This document shows, one piece after another, positions 25,829 to 32,954 of a stretch of 36,494 bases of DNA (its first letter is position 1; every line of letters starts with the position of its first letter). Source of the DNA: Williamwhitmania sp. (GTDB lineage: Bacteria; Bacteroidota; Bacteroidia; Bacteroidales; Williamwhitmaniaceae); NCBI GenBank assembly GCA_035529935.1, contig DATKVT010000063.1:1-36494 (forward strand), given 5' to 3'. Both the position numbers and the translations under genes were made by a program. Under the pieces are notes generated by a model that did no database searches, was not told the DNA's origin, and worked only from the letters and a program-made list of their open reading frames with translations.

Positions 25829-26906
25829 CAAGATGCTTTTTTCAAATAGTGTTACGCCCGAGATTCTGAAGGCCGCAGTTAGCGTTAAGACGGGATGGAA
25901 AGCTCCATCGAACATTGCCGTTGTAAAGTATTGGGGCAAGCGCGAAAACCAAATTCCACAAAACCCCTCCCTCAGCTTCAGCCTGAGCGAGTGCTATACG
26001 GAAACTAGGGCCACGTTTACCCATGCTGAAAATGGGTTTAGCCTTTTGGTAAATGGGGAGAATAGCCATCCGTTTGCTGCTAAGCTTACCGATTTTTTTG
26101 GAAAGGTAACACCTTTCTTTCCCTTTTTGGCACAGGCGCGTGTGGAGCTGGAAACGAAAAATAGCTTTCCCCACTCGGTTGGGATTGCCTCGTCGGCCTC
26201 CGCATTTGCCTCGGTGGCGCTTTGCCTTTGCCATGCCGAGCAGCTGCTGATGGGTAACGAGGGCTTTGGCTCTTCGTTCCTGCAAAAGGCATCCTACGTG
26301 GCAAGGTTGGGTTCGGGAAGCGCCTCGCGCTCGGTATTTGGGGGCTGGCAGGAGTGGGGCCATTTGGCGGAGTTACCCAACTCCACCAACGATTTTGCCA
26401 TTCCGGTTACGCCCAATATCGATCCGCGGTTTCTAGGAATGCGCGATGCTGTGCTGGTGGTTAGCACCAAGCCAAAGGAGCTTTCGAGCACGCTGGGGCA
26501 CGCGCTCATGGTAGATCACCCCTTTGCCGATGCCCGGTATGCCGAGGCTAAGCTCTGCCTCAATGCCATCCTTAAAACCTTGCGCAAGGGTGATTTCCCA
26601 AAATTCTTCGCGCTCTGCGAGAATGAGGCGCTCACCCTTCACGCGCTGATGATGAGCTCTAAAACTTCACCCTTATACCTGGAGCCGGAAAGCCTTTCCA
26701 TTATTGCTTCAATTCGCAATTTTCGAACTACTTCCGGTATGCCCATAGGTTTTACCATCGATGCCGGTCCCAACGTTCACCTGCTCTATCACGAGGATAA
26801 CGAGGTGGCGGTTAAGACATTTGTTGAATCGGAGCTAAAGCGCTACTGTGAAAAAGGAATGGTAATTTACGACCGCTGTGGAGCGGGACCGGAGAGAATC
26901 TTCTAA
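25821..26906 (+). CDS. mvaD: Diphosphomevalonate decarboxylase
   Basis: A 361-residue GHMP-family enzyme that converts mevalonate diphosphate to IPP, CO2 and phosphate with ATP. Motifs include WKAPSNIAVVKYWGKR (26-41) with the substrate lysines, the ATP loop SVGIASSASAFAS (119-131), SGSASRSVFGG, and the catalytic aspartate D314 in TIDAGPNVHLL. The presence of this aspartate argues for the classical decarboxylase rather than the archaeal-type variants in which active-site residues differ. About 20 extra residues precede the normal start of the family, but the first ATG overlaps the previous gene by 8 bases and is a good coupled start; an in-frame ATG at 25833 is also possible. Confidence 0.93.
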   Translation: MISKMLFSNSVTPEILKAAVSVKTGWKAPSNIAVVKYWGKRENQIPQNPSLSFSLSECYTETRATFTHAENGFSLLVNGENSHPFAAKLTDFFGKVTPFFPFLAQARVELETKNSFPHSVGIASSASAFASVALCLCHAEQLLMGNEGFGSSFLQKASYVARLGSGSASRSVFGGWQEWGHLAELPNSTNDFAIPVTPNIDPRFLGMRDAVLVVSTKPKELSSTLGHALMVDHPFADARYAEAKLCLNAILKTLRKGDFPKFFALCENEALTLHALMMSSKTSPLYLEPESLSIIASIRNFRTTSGMPIGFTIDAGPNVHLLYHEDNEVAVKTFVESELKRYCEKGMVIYDRCGAGPERIF

Positions 26907-27008
26907 TTCTACTGAACCATTTTAAATTCCACATGTTTTGTGGGAGAAATGTGGGTGTGATAGCTATAATTACCCAATTTCAATACAAGGGTAACAGCCC
27001 TGAAGGAC

Positions 27009-27986
27009 ATGATCAATACGGATAAGTTTTATTCCAAAATACTGCTCTTTGGTGAGTACTCTGTGCTGTTAGGATCAATGGCCTTAAGCATTCCTTACAG
27101 CCACTTTCAAGGAGAACTGAGCTTTATTCACGAGGACAAATACACCGATTTGGACTTTGCCCGCAGCAGCAATACGTTGCTGGGTGAGCTGCACCAGTAT
27201 CTAGTTGAAAATTCGGTTAAGAATGGAATCTCAGGTAGGTTGAACCTGGAGAAGCTGGAGTCCGATATTCGGCATGGGCTCTACTTTGAATCGTCCATAC
27301 CACAAAGCTACGGCATTGGAAGTTCTGGAGCTTTGTGTGCAGCCATTTACTCAAGGTATACCACCGAGCTAATCCCGCCTTCGGGAAGCATAACGCAGGT
27401 GGATATAAAGGAGCTACGGCACATTTTTTCGGGCATTGAGTCATTCTTTCACGGTAAGAGTTCCGGCATCGATCCGCTGAGCTGTTACATGCGCTACCCG
27501 CTGCTCATACAAAAGGATGGGGAGATTGACCTGGTGGGCATTCCCCGTAACCGCAACGACAAGGAGAGCGGTATTTTTCTCCTCGATAGCGGCACTTCAG
27601 GCAAGACCGGGCCGCTGGTGGAGTCGTTCCTAAAGCACTTTGTTCCCAACGGGGTGCTGAGCAACCTGGGTCAAGAGCTCATCCGATTAAACGACGCCTG
27701 CATTCAGAATATGGTAGCGGGTGAGTATATCCTCTTCTGGAAGCATTTGAAGGAGCTCTCCGCCTTTCAGCTGGAGCATCTTCGGGCCATGATTCCATCG
27801 CACCTTGCTCCGGTGTGGGAGCAGGGGCTAACTTCCGATAGCCACTACCTCAAGCTCTGCGGCTCGGGTGGGGGTGGCTTCCTAACCGGCTTTGCCAAAA
27901 GCTACACTAACTTTTCCAAAGCCATAGCACCCCAGCGCCTTTCCCATTTCCCCGTCTACCTTTCCGGGCTGAATAGTGAGCAGTGA
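27009..27986 (+). CDS. Mevalonate kinase
   Basis: A 325-residue GHMP kinase, Bacteroidetes type. Motif 1 is SKILLFGEYSVLLGSMALSIP (residues 9-29, seen in two parts), the ATP loop is YGIGSSGAL (101-109), the central GKSSGIDPLSCY holds the catalytic aspartate, and motif 3 is CGSGGGGFLTG near residue 290. It phosphorylates mevalonate to mevalonate 5-phosphate. It lies 102 bases after the decarboxylase gene, so it may have its own start site. Its last codons and stop run into a 14-bp tandem repeat at 27983-28024, so the C-terminal NSEQ may be a recent addition. The assignment as mevalonate rather than phosphomevalonate kinase follows the closest family pattern. Confidence 0.87.
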   Translation: MINTDKFYSKILLFGEYSVLLGSMALSIPYSHFQGELSFIHEDKYTDLDFARSSNTLLGELHQYLVENSVKNGISGRLNLEKLESDIRHGLYFESSIPQSYGIGSSGALCAAIYSRYTTELIPPSGSITQVDIKELRHIFSGIESFFHGKSSGIDPLSCYMRYPLLIQKDGEIDLVGIPRNRNDKESGIFLLDSGTSGKTGPLVESFLKHFVPNGVLSNLGQELIRLNDACIQNMVAGEYILFWKHLKELSAFQLEHLRAMIPSHLAPVWEQGLTSDSHYLKLCGSGGGGFLTGFAKSYTNFSKAIAPQRLSHFPVYLSGLNSEQ

Positions 27987-28024
27987 GTAGTGAAAAGTGA
28001 GTAGTGAAAAGTGAGTAGTGAAAA
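27983..28024 (+). repeat. Three perfect 14-bp tandem repeats
   Basis: The unit GTGAGTAGTGAAAA occurs three times without change at 27983-27996, 27997-28010 and 28011-28024. The first unit contains the stop codon of the mevalonate kinase gene. There are no unique spacers, so it is not CRISPR. It looks like slippage-type or replication-generated sequence at the edge of the accessory region. Confidence 0.9.
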
Positions 28025-28056
28025 GAGTGTCAATGTATATCCCTAAATATTGTTGA

Positions 28057-28160
28057 CATTATAGCAATTTACATAACCCAGCTGCATGTTCACCTCGGAA
28101 AGGTGACCTGTTTATAGAAAGAATCCTGCACCACACACGAGCGATACACGCTGACGAGGT
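28057..28160 (+). repeat. Partial copy A of the 325-bp repeat (left part)
   Basis: Matches the left third of the full copies at 30449 and 32049, with roughly three quarters identity by eye. It keeps the hairpin TCACCT/AGGTGA (28090-28106) and the phrases GGTGACCTGTTT and CACGCTGA. The loop of the hairpin differs from the full copies while the stem stays paired. The 126 bases after it up to the hydrolase gene hold no feature apart from a TAACTTTA box (28248-28255) that nearly fits the -7 consensus. Confidence 0.75.
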
Positions 28161-28286
28161 CTTCAAACGCCACAAGTTGTTGACTTTTTAATAAAGAAAC
28201 TCTCAACTTATAATTATTGGAATTAATAGGCGCGCACCATAATTAGTTAACTTTACCATGAATCTTATGCTTAAGGCAGACAACAT

Positions 28287-29093
28287 ATGACCGACTGGAG
28301 CACAGCAACCTGCGAAGCAAACGGTATTAACATACACTACACAAGAACTGGAGGAAACAAACCGCCTTTAATGTTGCTTCATGGATTAATGACCAATGGC
28401 TTGTGTTGGACAGGTTTGGCACGTGCGCTGGAGAAAGAGTATGATGTAATTATGCCGGATGCCAGGGGACATGGCAAGTCGAGTGTGCCCGACTATGGAT
28501 ACCGGTACGAAGACCATGCAAACGATGTGGCCGGTTTGATAAATGCCCTGAGACTTCCTCCGTTAGTCCTGCTTGGACATTCCATGGGCGGAATGACTGC
28601 AGCCATGGTGGCAAGCCGTAAACCAAATCTACTCCGTGGACTAATCTTAGCCGATCCAACCTTCCTGAGCCCAAAACTTCAGCGCGAAGTTCGCGATAGT
28701 GATGTGGCCGATCAGCATAGGAAGGTTCTTAAAATGCCGTTGGATGAGGTGGTGGCAGAAGCGCGGGCCAGGCATCCTAACCGGTCATCGGAAACCCTAG
28801 AGCTATTTGCTCGGGCACGACTTCAAACCAGCATGGCCGCTTTCGACGTTCTCACGCCACCGAACCCCGATTATAAGCAGCTGGTGAGTAAAATTGACGT
28901 TCCAAGTCTCCTCCTGTTTGGTGATAACGGGGTGGTTTCGTCTGCTGTTGCCGAAGAGTTGCAACGCCTTAATCCTCTATTTCAGGTTGAACAAATTCAG
29001 GAAGCGGGGCATGCGCTCCACTTGGACCAGCCAGAACACTTTGCGGCAATCGTCAAAACATTCCTGCGTTCCATTAGAACAGTTGTTGAGTAA
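28287..29093 (+). CDS. Alpha/beta-fold hydrolase
   Basis: A 268-residue single-domain hydrolase. The catalytic triad is visible: nucleophile S99 in LLGHSMGG, acid D213 in LLFGDNG, and H242 in EAGHALHLDQP. The oxyanion segment LLHGLMTNGLCW (30-41) is also typical. It has no signal peptide. Substrates of this family range from esters to C-C bonds and cannot be predicted. The gene lies in the repeat-bounded accessory array: partial repeat A precedes it and partial repeat B starts two bases after its stop, so it probably arrived as a cassette-like unit. Base composition is close to that of the core genes, unlike the next genes of the array. Confidence 0.88.
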   Translation: MTDWSTATCEANGINIHYTRTGGNKPPLMLLHGLMTNGLCWTGLARALEKEYDVIMPDARGHGKSSVPDYGYRYEDHANDVAGLINALRLPPLVLLGHSMGGMTAAMVASRKPNLLRGLILADPTFLSPKLQREVRDSDVADQHRKVLKMPLDEVVAEARARHPNRSSETLELFARARLQTSMAAFDVLTPPNPDYKQLVSKIDVPSLLLFGDNGVVSSAVAEELQRLNPLFQVEQIQEAGHALHLDQPEHFAAIVKTFLRSIRTVVE

Positions 29094-29095
29094 TA

Positions 29096-29220
29096 AACGC
29101 GCGAGCGGTGCACACTGGAAGAATGTTAAAATCTTCTTGCCCTTGATGCACCGCAACCACCAAAGGTTGAAATATGTTGCCGGTATTGGCTTAGTTTTCC
29201 CATATATAAACGCTTTGGCA
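29096..29220 (+). repeat. Partial copy B of the 325-bp repeat (middle part plus end)
   Basis: Carries the central phrase ATGCACCGCAACCACCAA, then GGTTGAAATA and GTTGCCGGTATT as in the full copies, then jumps to the end phrase AGTTTTCCCATATATAAACG, losing about 130 bases. It begins where copy A ends, with a short overlap, so A and B together could be one repeat split by the hydrolase gene. Confidence 0.75.
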
Positions 29221-29276
29221 CACTGTAAATGGCGATGTAACTCTTACTTTTCAAAATTTGCAAATGGTTACCTTAG

Positions 29277-29483
29277 TGTAATTTAGCATGGAAACGTCTT
29301 GCTGCAAGACATCAAAAAAAACTGATAAATGAAGAAGATTGGCATAATGAGACAGTAGGCAAAATTATTTATAGTTTTGACGGCAGCATTATTACTACTA
29401 AAAATGCAGTTTGCAATTGGGCAGGAGAACAAGTAGAATCTGGAAGCAAATCACAAACGGGAGAACAGCATCATGGCATCTAA
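29277..29483 (+). pseudogene. Open reading fragment without start, probable gene remnant
   Basis: A 68-codon open frame follows a TAG and has no ATG near its beginning. It reads through CNLAWKRLAARHQKKLINEE, then DWHNETVGKIIYSFDGSI and ends GEQHHGI. Composition looks protein-like rather than random. Its stop overlaps the ATG of the next gene (29473) by 11 bases, as in an operon. It could be the 3' end of a gene whose front was lost when the repeat inserted. I do not recognise a family. Confidence 0.3.
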
Positions 29484-29823
29484 AATAGAGCTGAACGTTA
29501 AGCATAACGACAAAACCAGGGCGGAATATTTTATCCAAGCATTAAACGAAGATTTTGAACTTCTTCTGCTCGATTGGAAATCATGGAGGGAATCGGAACG
29601 CGTAGTAGATGCCGTAAAGCTGACCAATAAAGATAAGTCACTCACTATTACTTTGCTTTTTCTGGAAGACTACTATGACGCCGACATTGTAGCAAAGGCA
29701 AATACACTCCCGACAAGCGATACCGCCCGGTGGAGCAACAATGGCTCACTCATGTTTTTGGTGGAGTCACCGGACCCTTCTAAAGTCGATAACGCACTCA
29801 GTATCTTTGCAGGCAAGGAGTAG
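29473..29823 (+). CDS. Hypothetical 116-residue protein
   Basis: A 116-residue soluble protein without signal peptide or recognised motif. It is rich in charged residues, with a predicted alpha/beta pattern (RAEYFIQALNEDFELLLLDW, then LTITLLFLEDYYDADIVAKA). A possible immunity or stress function would be guesswork. It lies between repeat pieces B and C and starts inside the end of an upstream open fragment, which suggests that it was once the second gene of a pair. The codon pattern seems coding throughout, and the single ATG start is clear. It is probably a real gene of the accessory array. Confidence 0.6.
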   Translation: MASKIELNVKHNDKTRAEYFIQALNEDFELLLLDWKSWRESERVVDAVKLTNKDKSLTITLLFLEDYYDADIVAKANTLPTSDTARWSNNGSLMFLVESPDPSKVDNALSIFAGKE

Positions 29824-29861
29824 CTACGAGGCAGTTTGTCCCTTCGGACTTTTTGGACATT

Positions 29862-29973
29862 CCATTAAGCCAACTCATAGAAACGATTCTGTATTTGTGT
29901 ATTACACAGTTAAAGCTGAACAATACATGCCAGTATGGGTTTTATATATAGTTTTACCCATATATAAACGAGT
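29862..29973 (+). repeat. Partial copy C of the 325-bp repeat (right part)
   Basis: Matches the right third of the full copies: TATTTGTGTATTACAC, GTTAAAGCTG, CAATACAT, and the end phrase CATATATAAACGAGTT. The TGTATT/AATACA pairing is kept. After the closing GTT the sequence departs at once from the other copies. Confidence 0.8.
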
Positions 29974-30018
29974 TGTTTGCAATTTTAGAAAAAACAAAAA
30001 TTGATTAGGGCGAATTTT

Positions 30019-30447
30019 ATGAAACTGCTAATAAATATAGAAATTTCATTGAATGCTCCTGCTATAAAAGTATGGGAAGCCCTGACCAACTCTAGATGGA
30101 CTAAGCAGTATATGTATGGCTACGAAGTTTCTTCTGGCTGGAAAACCGGCGATTCCATACTTTGGAGAACTACTATAAATGGAAAACAACATATCAGAAA
30201 AGGAAAGGTATTACTGGCTCAACCATATGAGGTTCTGGAAATATCAGATTTTAATCCTAACTCTGGGCTTGAGGATATTGATACAAACTATCAAAAAGTA
30301 ACATATCATTTGCTTTCCCAAGATGACAAAACGACACTATTACGGGTAACGGATGATTATGCAGGAGACGAAAAAAGACATACCGAGTCCAATCAATTTT
30401 GGAATGCTGTATTACCGAAGTTGAAAGAAGTGATAGAAAGAAAATAA
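30019..30447 (+). CDS. SRPBCC (START/AHSA1-like) domain protein
   Basis: A 142-residue protein from the ATG at 30019; a TTG at 30001 in the same frame is a poorer start. The sequence MKLLINIEISLNAPAIKVWE opens a Bet v1-like fold. EALTNSRWTKQYMYG and VTYHLLSQDDKTTLLRVTDD follow, and the C-terminal helix is FWNAVLPKLKEVIERK, as in AHSA1-type SRPBCC proteins. These bind small hydrophobic ligands in a deep cavity; functions vary and the ligand is unknown. It is bounded by repeat copy C before and the full copy D directly after its stop, so it is one unit of the accessory array. Its A+T content is clearly higher than that of the core genes. Confidence 0.85.
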   Translation: MKLLINIEISLNAPAIKVWEALTNSRWTKQYMYGYEVSSGWKTGDSILWRTTINGKQHIRKGKVLLAQPYEVLEISDFNPNSGLEDIDTNYQKVTYHLLSQDDKTTLLRVTDDYAGDEKRHTESNQFWNAVLPKLKEVIERK

Positions 30448-30448
30448 C

Positions 30449-30773
30449 TGACGCGTCCTAAATAACGGAGAACGTTATAACAAATTACAAAACCCAGCCA
30501 CCGGCTCACCTCAGAGAGGTGACCTGTTTGTAGAAAGAAACCCGCCACACGCGCTTAAGATGCACGCTGAACGGTATTAAAATCTACCTACCCTCCATGC
30601 ACCGCAACCACCAAGGGTTGAAATAGGTTGCCGGTATTAGCACAATAATTATCACCCTTATTTAAGCCACCTAACCGAAACTAATTTATATTTGTGTATT
30701 ACACGGTTAAAGCTGCACAATACATTCCAATATGGGTGTGTATATACAGTTTTACCGCATATATAAGCAAGTT
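30449..30773 (+). repeat. Full copy D of the 325-bp repeat
   Basis: Begins TGACGCGTCCTAAATAACGG and ends GCATATATAAGCAAGTT. It is nearly identical to copy E (32049-32372) over its whole length apart from about 25 bases after the first GAACGTT. It contains the hairpin TCACCTC/GAGGTGA, the GCAACC...GGTTGC pair, and TGTATT/AATACA. No open frame is kept between copies, so it is not protein-coding. A TATATTTG box near its right end fits the Bacteroidetes -7 element and could drive the gene that follows. Confidence 0.9.
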
Positions 30774-30780
30774 AGGCAAC
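30771..30780 (+). other. Left boundary of a cassette-like unit (GTTAGGCAAC)
   Basis: GTTAGGCAAC fits the integron core site GTTRRRY. Its exact reverse complement GTTGCCTAAC occurs at 31909-31918, just after the nuclease-like gene. In integron cassettes the cassette start and the inverse core of its own attC show this relation. Confidence 0.5.
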
Positions 30781-30817
30781 ATTTGAAGACTGACCGATTG
30801 AGACAATTAAACAAAAC

Positions 30818-31903
30818 ATGAAACAGTATCCCAAAATATTTTATCCTAATATTCCTTTAAATCATGAAGGCTTAATCGATTTTGACAGCTATAAAACAGG
30901 TATGACCGAGAATTATTTTGAATATAAATTAGAAAAATACTTCAAAGGGCATATTAAAACAAATAAGGTTATCGATAATGGCTGGAAATATCCATATCAA
31001 CCTGATTTTATACTTTACTATCAAAAATATAACTTGTGCATTGATATTGAGATTGATGAACCTTACGCTATGGGGAGTCATAAACCCATTCACCTGAATG
31101 ACGAAAAGAGAAATAATTTCTTTTTATCGAAAGGTTGGCACATTATAAGATTTGCAGAAGAACATATCTGTAGATATCCAGATTTATGCTGTAAAATGAT
31201 TTCTGAATTTATAAGATTTACCACAGGAGAAAGTATTTGGATTGAAGGTATGGAGGACTTTAAAGACATCCCGGATATTAGTGCATGGACAAAAAATGAT
31301 GCTGAAGAAATGGCTAATAAATCTTATCGTAATGACTATTTAACGCTCCTTCAGAACATTGTCAAACAAAATCCTCAGATTTCTATAATTGCAGATGGAA
31401 TTTTTCTTAATTCTCAGATTAGTGAGGCACAAAGTCTTTATAAAGATATTTGGCCAGAAAAAGAGTTGTTTGAGAAAGCAAAAGTCTCTCTTTTATTAAA
31501 AGAGTTACTCAGGTATTCTTCTCATTTTCAAAATTTAGAGGTAATTGAAGGGAAAATATATATTGAATTGAGAATTTATATTTCAACATATCATTCAATC
31601 TATAACTACACATTTGACTCTGACTTAATTTATTTGGGTAATTATATTATCAATGTTTATTATATCAGAACAGAGAACTTAATTTGTTTTGAAATTGATG
31701 ATTATATTATAAATAACAACATTAGGAATGTTTTATTAATTGCTGATGACCCAGCATATCCAAATTTAATATCAAATTGGAATAACAGAGAAATTGTATT
31801 GATGAGAAAGAAAAATGATACACATATGCCAATGGATTTAAGATATATTGATTCGTCATTTCCCTCAGGAATAGCGATTGGATTAGAACAATTTGAACTA
31901 TAA
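30818..31903 (+). CDS. Protein with Vsr/DUF559-like PD-(D/E)XK nuclease domain
   Basis: A 361-residue, AT-rich gene. Residues about 30-125 resemble the Vsr/DUF559 branch of the PD-(D/E)XK nucleases: PYQPDFILYY (D63), then IDIEIDEPY (E78, D80), DEKRNNFFLSKGW (R98) and HIIRFAEEHI (R111). This matches the pattern 'vEiDg..H...D..R...l...Gw.viRf'. The remaining 235 residues are not recognised and may bind DNA or another partner. Such proteins often take part in defence or mobile-element biology. The gene is the only one in the window flanked by both an exact core/inverse-core pair and an attC-like hairpin. The nuclease call is by motif only. Confidence 0.65.
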   Translation: MKQYPKIFYPNIPLNHEGLIDFDSYKTGMTENYFEYKLEKYFKGHIKTNKVIDNGWKYPYQPDFILYYQKYNLCIDIEIDEPYAMGSHKPIHLNDEKRNNFFLSKGWHIIRFAEEHICRYPDLCCKMISEFIRFTTGESIWIEGMEDFKDIPDISAWTKNDAEEMANKSYRNDYLTLLQNIVKQNPQISIIADGIFLNSQISEAQSLYKDIWPEKELFEKAKVSLLLKELLRYSSHFQNLEVIEGKIYIELRIYISTYHSIYNYTFDSDLIYLGNYIINVYYIRTENLICFEIDDYIINNNIRNVLLIADDPAYPNLISNWNNREIVLMRKKNDTHMPMDLRYIDSSFPSGIAIGLEQFEL

Positions 31904-31908
31904 AAAAC

Positions 31909-32040
31909 GTTGCCTAACAATGTATATACAAAATAGGCGTGATAGTAGTAAATTCAACGGTTGTAACCCGCTTCAAAATCGTAACGGTTTGATAGGTTTG
32001 AAGCCCGCAATCGCCTACTTTGCATATACTCAACGTTAGT
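31909..32040 (+). repeat. attC-like recombination site 1 (large imperfect hairpin)
   Basis: Starts GTTGCCTAACAATG (inverse core GCCTAAC fits RYYYAAC) and ends CAACGTTAGTAT. The arms pair imperfectly over about 35 bases: TATATACAAAATAGGCG on the left against CGCCTACTTTGCATATA on the right. An inner stem is CCCGCTTCAAA/TTTGAAGCCCG. The length, near 125 bases, is like that of Vibrio repeat attC sites. The outer two bases of the core differ from consensus. Confidence 0.55.
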
Positions 32041-32048
32041 ATGGTGTT

Positions 32049-32372
32049 TGACGCTTCCTAAAAAACGGAGAACGTTGGAGCAACGTTACAGAAACCCCGC
32101 CACCGGCTCACCTCAGAGAGGTGACCTGTTTGTAGAAAGAAACCCGCCACACGCGCTTAAGGTGCACGCTGAATGGTATTAAAATCTACCTACCCTCCAT
32201 GCACCGCAACCACCAAGGGTTGAAATTGGTTGCCGGTATCTACATAATTATCACCCTTGCTTAAGCCACCTAACCGAAACTAATTTATATTTGTGTATTA
32301 CACGGTTAAAGCTGCACAATACATTCCAATATGGGTGTGTATATACAGTTTTACCGTATATATAAGCAAGTT
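32049..32372 (+). repeat. Full copy E of the 325-bp repeat
   Basis: Begins TGACGCTTCCTAAAAAACGG and ends GTATATATAAGCAAGTT, 324 bases. It matches copy D almost throughout, including all hairpins and the TATATTTG box. Attc-like site 2 begins at its final GTT. No gene follows directly, so here the repeat is not attached to a reading frame. Confidence 0.9.
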
Positions 32373-32502
32373 GCCAACAGTGCATATATTTTATTGGGGG
32401 TTGAATCGCTAACTTCAAAGTAATTGCATTAAATTAGCTCCTTAACGTGGGATAATGAATTGTTCCAAAGTCCCCCAACAAAACATATGCTTAACGTTAG
32501 CA
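32370..32502 (+). repeat. attC-like recombination site 2 (large imperfect hairpin)
   Basis: Starts GTTGCCAACAGTGCATATA and ends TTAACGTTAGCAT. The arms GCATATATTTTATTGGGGG and CCCCCAACAAAACATATGC pair with only two mismatches. Both sites are followed by a shared phrase (GTTAG, then AT and GTGTTTG). The stretch from here to 32760 holds no gene that I can support; it contains low-complexity sequence and an 8-bp inverted repeat TTGGGCAA/TTGCCCAA. Confidence 0.5.
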
Positions 32503-32767
32503 TAGTGTTTGCCCCATTTCAAAATATTTACCCTTTCCCACATTCCCATATTTTCTTCCCACTCCCGCCGGCAGTTTATTGGGCAAGGGTAGGGGCTGCC
32601 CAGTGCTATTTTTTTGCCCAACCCTTAACTTTTTTTCCAAAAAGCACTTGACAATGGGAAAAAGTTACCATACATTTGGGACTAGCCGCTTAAAAAAAAT
32701 GTGTCGGGTTATCGTCCCTAGCCTCCTCCGCCCGCCACCAAGTGTTGTTTTAAAGTATGAAGGTAAA

Positions 32768-32873
32768 CCTGCATAAGTGTTGCCGTAAATTTGCACACTT
32801 ATGGAAAAAAATTTACATACTGATGGAAATTTATTTTCTCTCTTATGCAAATTTTCTTCCACACTTACGCAGG
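32768..32873 (+). promoter_or_regulatory. Nested inverted repeats with a -7 box upstream of the HU-like gene
   Basis: CATAAGTGT (32772-32780) pairs perfectly with ACACTTATG (32795-32803). A longer version, CCTGCATAAGTGT (32768-32780), pairs with ACACTTACGCAGG (32861-32873) with one mismatch. A TAAATTTG box (32786-32793) lies in the loop of the first. The layout suggests an operator overlapping a promoter or two exclusive RNA hairpins. The HU-like ATG is about 150 bases downstream. Confidence 0.45.
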
Positions 32874-32954
32874 CATAGGTATACCAGCATATGCTGTTAA
32901 CCCGCCTCGGAGCTATCGCCTAGGGCATACTTCCGAGGCATAAAACCAAGTAGC

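Noticed and set aside
27983..28024. Short direct repeats as a CRISPR array
   Set aside because: Units follow each other without spacers and are only 14 bases long.
30570..30650. Conserved micro-ORF ATGCACCGCAACCACCAA in the repeat copies
   Set aside because: The frame ends at different places in copies B, D and E, so the conservation is at the nucleotide level only.
30449..32372. Copies D and E as an insertion sequence or group II intron
   Set aside because: They hold no transposase or reverse transcriptase frame, show no terminal inverted repeats or target duplications, and lack a recognisable domain V.
32460..32776. Two overlapping plus-strand open frames of 63 and 65 codons
   Set aside because: They are proline/phenylalanine-rich low-complexity reads of T- and C-rich DNA, overlap the attC-like hairpin, and show no family.
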